A DNA stretch of 64,000 nucleotides from Bradyrhizobium manausense (GCF_018129685.1 NZ_JAFCLG010000008.1:1-64000); one strand, 5' to 3'. Positions 34,419 to 44,976 are shown, counted from the stretch's first letter. Notes: a model not told the origin generated them from the letters alone. Program-made: numbers and translations.

Positions 34419-34437
34419 GATCTATACTGAGTTCGCC

Positions 34438-34890
34438 ATGATCAACTCATCGGACCAACGTGCATCCGCGCGCGCCGGAGCGCTTGCAGAAGATCTCCGT
34501 TCGCTGGTCGGAAAGCTGAAACGCCGACTTCGCGAACAGACCGGCCCGGAGGAACTGACGCCGTCCCAGGTCTCCGTCCTGCTTCGCCTGGAAAAGGACG
34601 GCCCTGCGACGGTGTCGAGCCTGGCGCGATCGGAAAAGATGCGTCCGCAATCGATGAGCACCGCGGTCGCCGTTCTTCTGGATGCGGGCCTCGTCAGTGG
34701 CGCCCCCGATCCGGCGGATGGCCGTCAAACCATTCTGTCGCTGACCAAGGCGTGCCGCGAGCGGATCCGGGTCGGTCGCGCCGCCCGGCAGGACTGGCTC
34801 TCGCGCACCATTTCGGCACGGCTTTCACCGCGGGAGCAGGACGAACTCGCCGCCGCCGTCTCCCTGCTCAAACGGCTCGTCGACGACTGA
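34438..34890 (+). CDS. MarR-family transcriptional regulator
   Basis: A 150-residue MarR protein. The winged helix (about 45-105) includes TVSSLARSEKMRPQSMSTAV and the wing PADGRQTILSLT. It heads a four-gene operon with a hydrolase, a small membrane protein and an exporter, an arrangement typical of MarR-controlled drug or phenolic efflux. A perfect palindrome sits just upstream. No cysteine in the usual OhrR position is seen, so ligand rather than peroxide sensing is likely. Confidence 0.92.
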   Translation: MINSSDQRASARAGALAEDLRSLVGKLKRRLREQTGPEELTPSQVSVLLRLEKDGPATVSSLARSEKMRPQSMSTAVAVLLDAGLVSGAPDPADGRQTILSLTKACRERIRVGRAARQDWLSRTISARLSPREQDELAAAVSLLKRLVDD

Positions 34891-34919
34891 CGCAGGCGCA
34901 CTGCCTGAAGGATATCATC

Positions 34920-35489
34920 ATGGCTCTCACGACGCTCGACCCGGTCACCGCGCTCATCATCGTCGACCTGCAACGCGGCATCGTCGCTCTCCCTTCCGTT
35001 CACCCGATCGGCGACGTCGTGGCGCATGCCAGCGCGCTTGCTGCAGCGTTTCGGCAACATCGCCAGCCGGTCGCGTTGGTCAATGTCGCCGGTGGGGCGC
35101 CCGGTCGCACCGAGCGGCCCCGTCCTGGCGGTCCGTTCCCCGACGGATGGACCGATCTCATTCCCGAGCTGGATCGACAGCCCGACGATATCGCGGTGAC
35201 CAAGCGGACTTGGGGCGCATTCGCCAGCACTGATCTCGAGAGCCAGTTGCGGCAGCGGGGCGTCACGCAGGTCGTCGTCGCCGGCGTTGCCACCGGCACC
35301 GGCGTCGAGTCCACCGCGCGGCAAGCTTACGAGGCGGGCTTTAACGTCACCCTTGCCACCGACGCCATGACCGATCCGCGTTCAGAAGCTCACGATTACA
35401 GCATCGCAAACGTATTTCCACGGCTCGGCGAGAGCGGCTCGGCGCAGGCGATCATCGATCTATTGGCCGCACGGAGCGCGCAGACATGA
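34920..35489 (+). CDS. Isochorismatase-family hydrolase without the amidase cysteine
   Basis: A 189-residue cysteine-hydrolase-fold protein. The conserved aspartate is in LIIVDLQRGI (D16), and the lysine is probably that of VTKRTWGAF. The nucleophile loop reads GVATGTGVESTARQAYE, with glycine where nicotinamidases have cysteine. True isochorismatases such as EntB also lack that cysteine, so a non-amidase hydrolysis or an unknown reaction is more likely than amidase action. ATG 34920 gives the full domain. It lies 29 bases after the MarR gene and overlaps the next gene by four bases. Confidence 0.87.
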   Translation: MALTTLDPVTALIIVDLQRGIVALPSVHPIGDVVAHASALAAAFRQHRQPVALVNVAGGAPGRTERPRPGGPFPDGWTDLIPELDRQPDDIAVTKRTWGAFASTDLESQLRQRGVTQVVVAGVATGTGVESTARQAYEAGFNVTLATDAMTDPRSEAHDYSIANVFPRLGESGSAQAIIDLLAARSAQT

Positions 35490-35815
35490 ACTGGCTTCAT
35501 CTGGTTTCCTATTTCTTTGGCGGCGCCTTCCTGGCGAACGCCATTCCGCATCTCGTCAGCGGCCTGCGCGGAGAACCTTTCCAGAGTCCATTCGCGCAGC
35601 CGCGAGGAGAGGGGCTGTCCTCATCGACGGTCAACGTGCTCTGGGGCTTCTTCAATCTGATTGTCGGATATCTCCTCGTCTGTCGTGTCGGGAAGTTCGC
35701 GCTGATGCAAACGCGCGATGTCGCCGCACTCGGACTCGGCGCCCTGCTGCTGAGCCTGTTTTGTGCGCGACACTTCGGTCGGTTCCACGGCGGCAACACG
35801 CCGACAGGTTCGTGA
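35486..35815 (+). CDS. Small membrane protein of unknown function
   Basis: A 109-residue protein with probably three membrane segments (LVSYFFGGAFLANAIPHLV, VLWGFFNLIVGYLLV, AALGLGALLLSLFC). The GAFLANAIPHLVSGLRGEPFQSP segment is probably its most conserved part. It overlaps both neighbours by four bases, so it belongs to the MarR operon. I do not recognise a function; it may assist the exporter or be an independent membrane protein. Confidence 0.7.
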   Translation: MNWLHLVSYFFGGAFLANAIPHLVSGLRGEPFQSPFAQPRGEGLSSSTVNVLWGFFNLIVGYLLVCRVGKFALMQTRDVAALGLGALLLSLFCARHFGRFHGGNTPTGS

Positions 35816-37053
35816 GCGTGGCGCTCGCGGGTACATTTCGCTCACTGCGGAACTACAATTACCGTATCTGGGCCGCGGGCACGCTGGTCTCCAACACCGG
35901 AACCTGGATCCAGCGTGCCGCGCAGGACTGGCTCGTTCTGACCGAGCTCACTCGGCACAACGCGTCGGCCGTGGGCATCGTGATGGCCCTCCAATTCGGA
36001 CCACAGCTGCTGCTCATGCCGTGGACCGGCTTTGCCGCCGATCATTTCAACCAGCGACGGTTGCTGGTCGCGACCCAGGCGACGATGGGCGTGCTTGCGC
36101 TGGCCCTCGGCCTTCTCACGGTCACCGGCCTGGTACAGCTCTGGCACGTCTATGCATTCGCCTTCCTGTTCGGCTGCGCTGCAGCCTTCGACGCGCCGGT
36201 GCGCCAGACATTCGTGGCCGAGCTCGTCGGCGACGGCGAGCTCTCGAATGCGATCGCGCTGAACTCGACGTCCTTCAATGCGGCGCGGATGATCGGCCCG
36301 GCGGTTGCAGGCATCGTCATCGCCTCGATCGGCACCGGCTGGGCTTTCCTGCTGAACGCCGCATCCTTCATGGCGGTGCTCTGCTCGCTCGCCTTGCTGC
36401 GCACCTCGGAGCTTCGCCCGAATGCCCGGGCACACCGGGCGCCGGGCGGCATGACCGAGGGATTTCGCTACGTCTGGTCGCGCAGGGATCTGAGGGCGAT
36501 CATGATCATGCTGTTCCTGATCGGCACGTTCGGACTGAATTTTCCGATTTTCATCTCGACCATGGCGGTCAGCGTCTTCCACACCGACGCGCGCGGCTTT
36601 GGGCTTTTGTCGTCGACAATGGCGGTTGGTACGATCTCTGGCGCGCTGCTGGCCGCAGGGCGCGCCCAGCCGCGGTTCGTCTCGCTGCTGCTCGGCGCGG
36701 CAACGTTCGGTACGGGATGCACACTCGCCGCACTCGCTCCCAGCTACTGGCTGTTCGCCGGCACGCTTGTGCTGATTGGCATCGCGGCGCTGACGGTCAC
36801 CAATACCTCGAACGCCATGATGCAGCTCTCCACCGAGCCGCGGATGCGGGGTCGCGTGATGGCCTTGCGCCTCGGCGTCGCGCTCGGCGGCACACCGATC
36901 GGCGCACCGATCGTCGGATGGGTAGCGGACAATCTGGGTCCGCGCTGGGCACTCGGCGTGGGTGCGGCAGCAGGCTTCGCTGCCGCACTTGTCGCGATGC
37001 GCGCCATGTCGGCGCGCACCGCGGACGAACCCAGCGATGAGGCGCCCGCTTAA
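35812..37053 (+). CDS. MFS transporter, EntS-like exporter
   Basis: A 413-residue major-facilitator protein with about twelve membrane segments and the GFAADHFNQRRLL loop, a form of the GxxxDRxGRR motif, between segments 2 and 3. NTGTWIQRAAQDWLVLTEL and PVRQTFVAELV place it with the EntS-like exporters (MFS_3). The start is GTG 35812, overlapping the previous stop as GTGA; upstream codons in frame overlap the small membrane protein gene. It probably pumps out the compound that the MarR protein senses. Its stop overlaps that of the convergent DapA-like gene. Confidence 0.9.
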   Translation: MSVALAGTFRSLRNYNYRIWAAGTLVSNTGTWIQRAAQDWLVLTELTRHNASAVGIVMALQFGPQLLLMPWTGFAADHFNQRRLLVATQATMGVLALALGLLTVTGLVQLWHVYAFAFLFGCAAAFDAPVRQTFVAELVGDGELSNAIALNSTSFNAARMIGPAVAGIVIASIGTGWAFLLNAASFMAVLCSLALLRTSELRPNARAHRAPGGMTEGFRYVWSRRDLRAIMIMLFLIGTFGLNFPIFISTMAVSVFHTDARGFGLLSSTMAVGTISGALLAAGRAQPRFVSLLLGAATFGTGCTLAALAPSYWLFAGTLVLIGIAALTVTNTSNAMMQLSTEPRMRGRVMALRLGVALGGTPIGAPIVGWVADNLGPRWALGVGAAAGFAAALVAMRAMSARTADEPSDEAPA

Positions 37054-37946
37054 GCGATCGCGGGGCTGGTCAGCTCGTCGAGCTTCGCCTTGAGTGCGGC
37101 TCCGTCGGTCAACGCACGCAGCGGCGGCCGTACACGCAACCAGCCGGCATCCCCGGTCTGCGCGGCGAGAATAGCCTTGAGCGTCGTGAGGAAGGATGGC
37201 GATTTCACCACAATGTCGACCGCCGCCTGCATGCGCGCTTCGACATCCTTGCCGTCGATCATCGCCTTGACCAGCTCCGGCGCGATGTTGGCCATGCCAC
37301 AGATGGTGCCGGCGCCGCCGCCGGCGATCGCACGGGCGATATCGGTTTCGTTGCCGACCGTGATGGCAAGCTCGGGCGCCGCTGCACGGAACGCCTGGAA
37401 CTGCTTGAAATCGCCACTCGAGTCTTTCAGGCCCGCAACCACCTTGCCGTAGCGCTTGCGCAAATTCGCAGCGACGCCGGTCGGGATCGCGACACCCGAG
37501 ACCTGCGGGATGTGATAGAGATAGGCGCGCAGGCGATCGTCAGCGACACCATCGATGATCGCCCCAAACGCGTCCTCGATGCCTTCAGCAGTGACGCTTC
37601 GATCGAAATAGGGCGGCAGGTACAGCACGTGGCGCAGGCCGAGGCCGAGCACCGCGCGCGTCAACGCAATGCTGTCGCTGATCGCGGGGAAACCGCCGCC
37701 AATGCCGATCCGCTCCGCCGGCACGCCGGCCTTGAGGACGGCTTCGATGGTCGCGACGCGTTCTCCGACATTGAACGAGGTACCCTCGCCGGTCGTGCCG
37801 AACAGCACGACGCCGTTGACGCCCTTGCCGAACAACTGCTTGGCATGAGCGGCGAGCTTGACGGAGTCCACACGACCGTCCGACGCGATCGGCGTTGCCG
37901 AAGCCACCCAGTACCCGCGAATTGCCTCCGTCATAGCACCACCCAT
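37050..37946 (-). CDS. DapA-family lyase/dehydratase
   Basis: A class I aldolase of about 298 residues. GVNGVVLFGTTGEGTSF carries the pyruvate-binding GTTGE loop, AYLYHIPQVSG the catalytic tyrosine and VVAGLKDSSGDFKQF the Schiff-base lysine, so the standard active site is complete, unlike the first DapA-like gene in this window. The start may be 37946 (GGGAG nine bases upstream), 37934 or 37997. It diverges from a GlcD-type dehydrogenase gene and its GntR regulator, suggesting joint use of a 2-keto or 2-hydroxy acid. Confidence 0.87.
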   Translation of the reverse strand: MGGAMTEAIRGYWVASATPIASDGRVDSVKLAAHAKQLFGKGVNGVVLFGTTGEGTSFNVGERVATIEAVLKAGVPAERIGIGGGFPAISDSIALTRAVLGLGLRHVLYLPPYFDRSVTAEGIEDAFGAIIDGVADDRLRAYLYHIPQVSGVAIPTGVAANLRKRYGKVVAGLKDSSGDFKQFQAFRAAAPELAITVGNETDIARAIAGGGAGTICGMANIAPELVKAMIDGKDVEARMQAAVDIVVKSPSFLTTLKAILAAQTGDAGWLRVRPPLRALTDGAALKAKLDELTSPAIA

Positions 37947-38024
37947 TGCTGCCGGCTCCCGAACTAGACCTGATCCATCAAGGATCCTAGCGGCCAATCG
38001 AGCCTTGTTTTTACTTTACTTTTT

Positions 38025-38047
38025 ATCTTGTACCTTACATACAAGAT
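38025..38047. promoter_or_regulatory. Putative GntR operator between divergent genes
   Basis: ATCTTGTA (38025-38032) and TACAAGAT (38040-38047) are perfect eight-base arms around a seven-base centre. The core TTGTA-n7-TACAA resembles FCD-type GntR sites. It lies 63 bases before the dehydrogenase start and 78 bases before the DapA-like start, in an AT-rich patch (TTTTTACTTTACTTTTT), so one regulator could control both directions. Confidence 0.6.
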
Positions 38048-38110
38048 CAACGCAAATGCTTTTGGTGCTCACGGCACGCATGAGGCGCAGCCAAAATCAC
38101 GAGGTCTCGC

Positions 38111-39523
38111 ATGAACATGGTGACCCCCGTCGGGCATCCCGAGCCATTGCTTGCGGCGTTGCGCGACAAGCTCGGCGCGCCCGCCGTGCTGACCGGCAGC
38201 GATGTCCCCGCGCGCAATTGCAACGACTGGAGCGCGAGCCTTCCGCAATCGCCGCTGGCGGTGATCCGCCCGCTCGATGCGCAAGGTGTTGCCGATGCGA
38301 TCCTGACTTGCCGGCAGGCGCGCCTGGCCTTCGTGCCGCAGGGCGGCTTGACCGGGCTCTGCCGCGGCGCCGCACCTGAAGCGGGATGGGTCGCAATCTC
38401 GCTGGAGCGCATGACCGGCATCGAGGAAATCGACCGCGCCTCGATGACGATGACGGTCAAGGCAGGCACGCCGCTCGAGACGATTCAGAAGGCGGCGGAC
38501 GAAGCCGGCCTCTTCTTTCCGCTCGATCTCGGCTCGCGCGGCTCCTGCGCGATCGGCGGCAATCTCTCCACCAATGCCGGCGGCAACCGCGTGATCCGCT
38601 ACGGCATGACGCGCGAGCTGGTGCTCGGCCTGGAGGTCGTGCTGCCCGACGGAACCATCATCACCAGCCTCAACAAGCTGATGAAGAACAACGCCGGCTA
38701 CGATCTGAAGCATCTCTTCATCGGTTCGGAGGGCACGCTCGGCGTCATCACCCGCGTGGTGCTGAAACTGTTTCCGAAGCCGCGCTCGACCATGGCCGCG
38801 CTCTGCGCGCTGAAAGACTATGCGGCGGTGATCGACTTGCTTGGTGCCGCACGTGGCGGACTTGGCCCGCTGCTGTCGGCCTTCGAGGTCATGTGGCCGG
38901 ATTATTGGGACGTGATCACGACACGCGCCGGCGTGAAGCCGCCGGTCGCTGCAGGTCAGGGTCTCTACGTGCTGGTCGAGGCGCAGGGCACCGACGAGAG
39001 CGTCGATGCGCCGCGCTTCCAGACCTGGCTCGAAGAGCTGATGGAGCGCGGCCTGCTGGCAGACGCGGCCGTGGCACAATCGCTGGCGCAAACACAGGCA
39101 TTCTGGCGGGTGCGGGACATCTGCGCCGAATTCGGCCAGGTGCTGGGGCCGCACATCTCCTACGACATCGGCCTTGCGGTGGCGCGGATGGACGAGTTCG
39201 CCGCGCGCTGCAAGGCGGCGCTCGCCGATGGCATCGCCGGCTGCGAGAGCGTCTATTACGGCCATATCGGCGACGGCAATCTGCACCTCGTGTCCTGGGT
39301 CACCGGCCTTCCCGTCGAGCGGCAGCCCAAGGAGGAGATGGACGCGATCGTCTACGGCCTCGTGCGCGAGCTCAGTGGCAGCGTCTCGGCCGAGCACGGC
39401 ATCGGCACGCTGAAGAAGAAGTGGCTCGGCCACGCCCGCAGCGAAGCGGAGATCGCGCTGATGCGGACGCTGAAGGCCGCGCTCGATCCCGATCATCTGC
39501 TCAACCCCGGCAAGGTCATCTGA
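38111..39523 (+). CDS. FAD-linked 2-hydroxyacid dehydrogenase (GlcD/D-2-hydroxyglutarate type)
   Basis: A 470-residue flavoprotein. The FAD-binding PCMH domain lies at about 40-220 (FVPQGGLTGLCRGA, GSRGSCAIGGNLSTNAGG, FIGSEGTLGVITR). The C-terminal domain has the conserved YYGHIGDGNLHL and ends with LDPDHLLNPGKV. Members oxidise D-lactate, glycolate, D-2-hydroxyglutarate or related acids and pass electrons to quinone or ETF. It lies eight bases before its GntR-family regulator. The substrate is unknown. Confidence 0.92.
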   Translation: MNMVTPVGHPEPLLAALRDKLGAPAVLTGSDVPARNCNDWSASLPQSPLAVIRPLDAQGVADAILTCRQARLAFVPQGGLTGLCRGAAPEAGWVAISLERMTGIEEIDRASMTMTVKAGTPLETIQKAADEAGLFFPLDLGSRGSCAIGGNLSTNAGGNRVIRYGMTRELVLGLEVVLPDGTIITSLNKLMKNNAGYDLKHLFIGSEGTLGVITRVVLKLFPKPRSTMAALCALKDYAAVIDLLGAARGGLGPLLSAFEVMWPDYWDVITTRAGVKPPVAAGQGLYVLVEAQGTDESVDAPRFQTWLEELMERGLLADAAVAQSLAQTQAFWRVRDICAEFGQVLGPHISYDIGLAVARMDEFAARCKAALADGIAGCESVYYGHIGDGNLHLVSWVTGLPVERQPKEEMDAIVYGLVRELSGSVSAEHGIGTLKKKWLGHARSEAEIALMRTLKAALDPDHLLNPGKVI

Positions 39524-39531
39524 GGGACCCG

Positions 39532-40197
39532 ATGCGATCGCTGAAGCTCGATGCGCCGAAATCGCTCTCGCAGCGGGTGATGCTGCGGCTGCGGCAGGCC
39601 ATCATTGACGGCGAATTCGCGCTTGGCGCCGCGATCTCCGAGGAGATGGTGGCCAATTCCTTCGGCGTCAGCCGTACGCCGGTGCGCGAAGCGATGGGTC
39701 AGCTCCAGGCGCAAGGCCTCGTGGTGATCCGGCCACAGGTCGGCAGCTTCGTGTTCACGCCGAGCGCCGAGGACATCACCGCGCTCTGCACGTTCAGAAT
39801 CGCGCTCGAACCCAAGGCCGCCGAGCTCGCCTTCCGCCACGACCGCATTGGTGCGATCGCGACGTTGAGCGGCGCGATCGCGGCGATGGAGCCGGCGGTC
39901 GCGGCGCGCGACAACATTGTCTATGGGCGCGCCGACGCGGCTTTTCACGAGGGCCTGTTCGCCCATTGCGGCAATCGCTATCTCGCCGAATCCTATCAGC
40001 TCGCATCTAGCCGGGTGGCTGCGCTCCGCACCAACCTCACCTCGCCGATCGACGTGCGCACCCGCTCGTCATTCGACGAACATCGCAAGCTGCTCGATCT
40101 GTTCGCGCGCGGCGAGTTCGCGGCGTTCGAAGCTGCGATGACGACGCACATCACCAATTCGGGCGTGGTTTACGCCAAGGCCTTGAAGGTGGACTGA
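39532..40197 (+). CDS. GntR-family regulator with FCD domain
   Basis: A 221-residue regulator. The N-terminal winged helix has ISEEMVANSFGVSRTPVREA. An all-helical FCD ligand domain (about 85-215) carries metal-binding residues typical of the FadR/LldR group (ADAAFHEGLFAHCGN, DEHRKLLDLF). FCD regulators bind organic acids. It follows the dehydrogenase gene by eight bases, and the palindrome at 38025-38047 is its probable site. An open frame upstream to 38386 is antisense-like and overlaps the dehydrogenase, so ATG 39532 is used. Confidence 0.9.
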   Translation: MRSLKLDAPKSLSQRVMLRLRQAIIDGEFALGAAISEEMVANSFGVSRTPVREAMGQLQAQGLVVIRPQVGSFVFTPSAEDITALCTFRIALEPKAAELAFRHDRIGAIATLSGAIAAMEPAVAARDNIVYGRADAAFHEGLFAHCGNRYLAESYQLASSRVAALRTNLTSPIDVRTRSSFDEHRKLLDLFARGEFAAFEAAMTTHITNSGVVYAKALKVD

Positions 40198-40203
40198 GAC
40201 GCT

Positions 40204-40368
40204 CTATCGCGCGTCGTCCGAACCCGGCCTGTCCAGAAAATCCAGCGCTGTGTTGATCTGCTCGAGCTGGTGCTCGATTTTGTCGCGGTCCTCGACCGAC
40301 TGCGCCTTTTCCAGCTCTTCCACCAGCTTCTGCTTTCGCAGCAGCAAATTCTCAATGACTGTACTCAC
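40204..40368 (-). CDS. Small coiled-coil protein, 54 residues
   Basis: From the GTG at 40368 the frame encodes 54 residues that are almost wholly helical and charged (LLLRKQKLVEELEKAQSVED, DKIEHQLEQINTALDFL), a coiled-coil pattern unlike a shadow frame. GGGGGAG precedes the GTG at short spacing. The frame is open upstream to 40548, but those residues look random. It ends six bases from the convergent GntR gene. Function unknown. Confidence 0.55.
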   Translation of the reverse strand: MSTVIENLLLRKQKLVEELEKAQSVEDRDKIEHQLEQINTALDFLDRPGSDDAR

Positions 40369-40604
40369 GGCTCCCCCATCGCCCGAGGCGAACATCGAGG
40401 TCATCAGGATCCTGGACACGGGGCGCATGGGAGCAGGGCTCTCCGCTAACCCTCCCATCAGAATGTCCTGAGTGGCACATGGTTCCTGTGCATGGACCGG
40501 CGACCAGCGGCTGGCCTCAGGCGGCCCCGTAGCCTCACGGAACCCCAATCTTTCACGCGTCCGTCGGTTGTATTCGCAGGCCCGCAGTCCTATGCCTGTG
40601 CGCC

Positions 40605-42626
<2,022 letters not shown>

Positions 42627-42956
42627 CGGCCGAGCGAAAAATCTCGCCGGACGTCCCAGTCTTTCGAACCAGACGCCGAAAACAACCCCATGCACAGTAG
42701 CGGGGGTTAGCGAAATCAAGGGATTGGAGCGCAGCGAGACGAGGTGACGCGTCATCGCGCCTACGCTTGTCGGCTGAGCATGTTTTTTCTGAAAAACAGC
42801 AATTGACTTGACCCGTCGGGCAAAACAGGCGCATGATGGCATCGTCCCGAGCAGGTTGAATCGAGCCGACAGCGGGTCGCGTCCCGTAGTGACGGCCGAC
42901 GACAAGAATCGATCGACGGGGCGACGGCATTCCGTCGATCACCTTCCGCGGCGGCA
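42627..42956. other. 330-base intergenic region rich in repeat-like sequence
   Basis: No gene is supportable here. It holds AACCCC (42684-42689) pairing with GGGGTT (42703-42708), a TGTTTTT/AAAAACA hairpin (42781-42798), and a TTGACTTGACCCGTCGGGCA stretch just after it. I recall these strings as recurring between Bradyrhizobium genes. The part nearest 42627 may serve as the ygiQ terminator. Confidence 0.5.
42684..42798. repeat. Composite intergenic repeat with two hairpins
   Basis: The first stem is AACCCC/GGGGTT with a 13-base loop. The second is a perfect seven-base A/T stem with a TCTG loop (42781-42798), AT-rich in an otherwise GC-rich window. Both sit in DNA that reads like a known multi-copy Bradyrhizobium intergenic sequence, based on memory only. 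Confidence 0.4.
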
Positions 42957-43172
42957 TCAAGATTGGCTTGCGGCCCCAATGACGATGGCTTCCTCCGGAC
43001 AGTTGGCCTGGGCGACGTAAGCCTTGTCGACGAGTTCCGGCGGAACGCAGCCCCTCTCGGCCTCCCTGGCATTGCCGAACTCGTCAAGCTCGAACAATTC
43101 GGGAGCCAGCGCCTTGCAGCGCGCGTGTCCCTGACATTTTTCGGAATCGACGTGAATGAAGATTGAGGTCAT
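42957..43172 (-). CDS. P450-type ferredoxin, [3Fe-4S]
   Basis: A 71-residue ferredoxin. Cysteines are at 13, 19 and 58, in the pattern CQGHARC and NCPEEA. Three rather than four ligands point to a [3Fe-4S] cluster, as in ferredoxins that deliver electrons to bacterial P450s. The start at 43172 fits the family; 13 extra residues upstream look non-conserved. It is the third gene after the P450 and SRPBCC genes on the same strand. A ferredoxin reductase is not in the window. Confidence 0.9.
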   Translation of the reverse strand: MTSIFIHVDSEKCQGHARCKALAPELFELDEFGNAREAERGCVPPELVDKAYVAQANCPEEAIVIGAASQS

Positions 43173-43248
43173 GTCTCGTCCTTGTTCAACGGTTTGCCTG
43201 CCTCGACCCACGCTGGATATCGCGCATCAGGTCGCGACCGCGTGTGCT

Positions 43249-43713
43249 TCAGCACGGATATGGACTGACGTAAGGAGCCACGAAGCGTCGTTCGACCAGC
43301 TTCTTGATGTTTCCGAGTCCGATCAGGGCCTCCTCGTCCATCCGCGCGAGCTGTTCAACCGTCGGCTGCGACGGACGATCCGGATTGGTCAGCTCGCGCG
43401 TGTAGCGCGTGCGTCCGTCTTCGGCGGCAAAAGTGTAGCGGATCACGATCGGGCCCATGAAGTCGGTATCGGCCTTGCAGGCCCAGACGCTCGGTCGCGC
43501 GCTCTCGATCACGGTCCATCGCAGCTCGATCATGCCGCGGCGGATCTGCCATTCCTCGCGAAAGGTCTGCCCGAGCTTCAAGGGTTCGTTCGGTCCCTCG
43601 ATCTTGTGCGAGGCGGCCAGCCATTCCGGCCAGGAATGCGGATTGCAGACATAGTCGAACACCGCCTCGGGCGGCGCGTCGATGAAAATGTCGTGTTTGC
43701 GGACGAAGAGCAT
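43249..43713 (-). CDS. SRPBCC-family protein
   Basis: A 154-residue START/Bet v 1-like protein. The opening KHDIFIDAPPEAVFDYVCNP followed by SWPEW is the usual SRPBCC start. Such proteins bind hydrophobic ligands in a deep cavity and some act as cyclases or carriers. Its place between a P450 and a ferredoxin gene, 28 bases after the P450 stop, suggests that it holds or shapes the P450 substrate or product. Confidence 0.85.
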   Translation of the reverse strand: MLFVRKHDIFIDAPPEAVFDYVCNPHSWPEWLAASHKIEGPNEPLKLGQTFREEWQIRRGMIELRWTVIESARPSVWACKADTDFMGPIVIRYTFAAEDGRTRYTRELTNPDRPSQPTVEQLARMDEEALIGLGNIKKLVERRFVAPYVSPYPC

Positions 43714-43741
43714 CGGGTCTCCAGATGTCGGGGAATGTTGG

Positions 43742-44929
43742 TCAGCGGGCCGCCAGCATGAGCGGAAGCAGGCGAGGGCCGCGCACGGCGCCTTCGGACC
43801 ACGTCATCGGACGCATCGGATCGAGGGTGAAATCCGGAACCCGCTTCAGCCACTCTTCGAGCGCGATCCGCATCTCCATTCGCGCCAGATTGGAGCCGAT
43901 ACAACGATGAATGCCGAGCCCGAAGGCCACGTGCGGATTCTCCGCCCGGTCGATCCTGACGGTGTCGGGATCGGGGAACTTCTCTGGATCGCGATTGGCC
44001 GCTGGAAACGACACCATGACCATCTCGCTCTTGCGCATCGGACAGCCGCCGAGTTCGGTGTCCTCGACGACCTCGCGCGCCATGGTGACCGGGGCATAGG
44101 CGCGCAGAAACTCCTCGATCGCGCTTTCCAGCAGCGCAGGCTCGCGCACCAGACGCTCGCGGTCGGCCGGATGGGTCGCGAGGTGCCAGAGCGAGGAGCC
44201 GATGGCGCTCCAGGTGGTATCGATGCCGGCCACCAGGAGCAGCCGGAGGGCTCCGAGGACCTGACTGTCCGAGAACAGCTGTCCGCCCGGACGGCGCGCG
44301 TTGATCAGGAAGCTGACGAGGTCGTCCCCTGGCGTTGTGCGCCGCGCGGCGATCTGCCTCGCGAAATAGTCCGCGATTTCCTGCTCGGCCTGCTTCAAGG
44401 CGGCCTGGTTGGTGACGCCCTCCTGCAAAGCCATGGTGATCCAGCAGCGGAATTGATCGCCGTCCTCGGCCGGTATCCCCAACATGTGAGCGATGATCCG
44501 GACCGGAATATGCTGGGCGTAGTCGACCGCTCCGTCGCAGCGGTCCTGCGAGCCGATGCGATCGATGAGCTCGTTGCAGACCCGTCGCGTCTGAGGCTCG
44601 AGGTTCGCCACCGCCTGGGGCGTGAAGGGAGCGATCAGAGCCATGCGCATCGGCCGATGCTCGGGCGGGTCTGACGTGATGGGCGGCGCGTTCACCCGAT
44701 ACTCGCCTTCGCGAACGACGACCCGCCGCGAGGAAAAGCGGTCGGGGTGATAGGCGACCTCACGAATGTCGGCGTAGCGGGTCGGGAAATAGACGCCGCC
44801 GTACCGCGCGGTATGGGCAACCGGACAACGATCGCGCAAGGTCTGCCAAATCGGATAGGGATTGCCGACCCAGGCGGGATCGAGGTGATCCCAATCGCTG
44901 GTCCAATCGGTCACAGGAGCTCGCGCCAT
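43742..44929 (-). CDS. Cytochrome P450
   Basis: A 395-residue soluble bacterial P450. The I-helix oxygen-binding segment is AGIDTTWSA, the ExxR pair is E272 and R275 in EEFLRAYAP, and the heme ligand is C343 in FGLGIHRCIG. It should hydroxylate a hydrophobic molecule using the nearby ferredoxin. The start at 44929 gives a normal P450 N terminus; the frame is open further upstream but crosses the promoter and the divergent GntR gene. Control is probably by that regulator through the repeats at 44977-44999. The substrate is unknown. Confidence 0.94.
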   Translation of the reverse strand: MARAPVTDWTSDWDHLDPAWVGNPYPIWQTLRDRCPVAHTARYGGVYFPTRYADIREVAYHPDRFSSRRVVVREGEYRVNAPPITSDPPEHRPMRMALIAPFTPQAVANLEPQTRRVCNELIDRIGSQDRCDGAVDYAQHIPVRIIAHMLGIPAEDGDQFRCWITMALQEGVTNQAALKQAEQEIADYFARQIAARRTTPGDDLVSFLINARRPGGQLFSDSQVLGALRLLLVAGIDTTWSAIGSSLWHLATHPADRERLVREPALLESAIEEFLRAYAPVTMAREVVEDTELGGCPMRKSEMVMVSFPAANRDPEKFPDPDTVRIDRAENPHVAFGLGIHRCIGSNLARMEMRIALEEWLKRVPDFTLDPMRPMTWSEGAVRGPRLLPLMLAAR

Positions 44930-44976
44930 GACTCCCCTTCCTCCCAGAACACGGCCATTTCCACGACCTTGATGCA

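Larger units (their letters stand above)
34035..34437. other. 403-base divergent intergenic region
   Basis: This gap separates the TonB receptor gene from the MarR operon and holds no supportable gene. Contents are the repeated iron-box-like motif (34122-34151), an imperfect nested inverted repeat (34216-34271) and the palindromic MarR operator (34404-34418). The rest shows nothing I can name. Confidence 0.6.

Noticed and set aside
38386..39531. N-terminal extension of the GntR frame across the dehydrogenase gene
   Set aside because: It is a shadow of the dehydrogenase frame; the winged helix begins just after ATG 39532.
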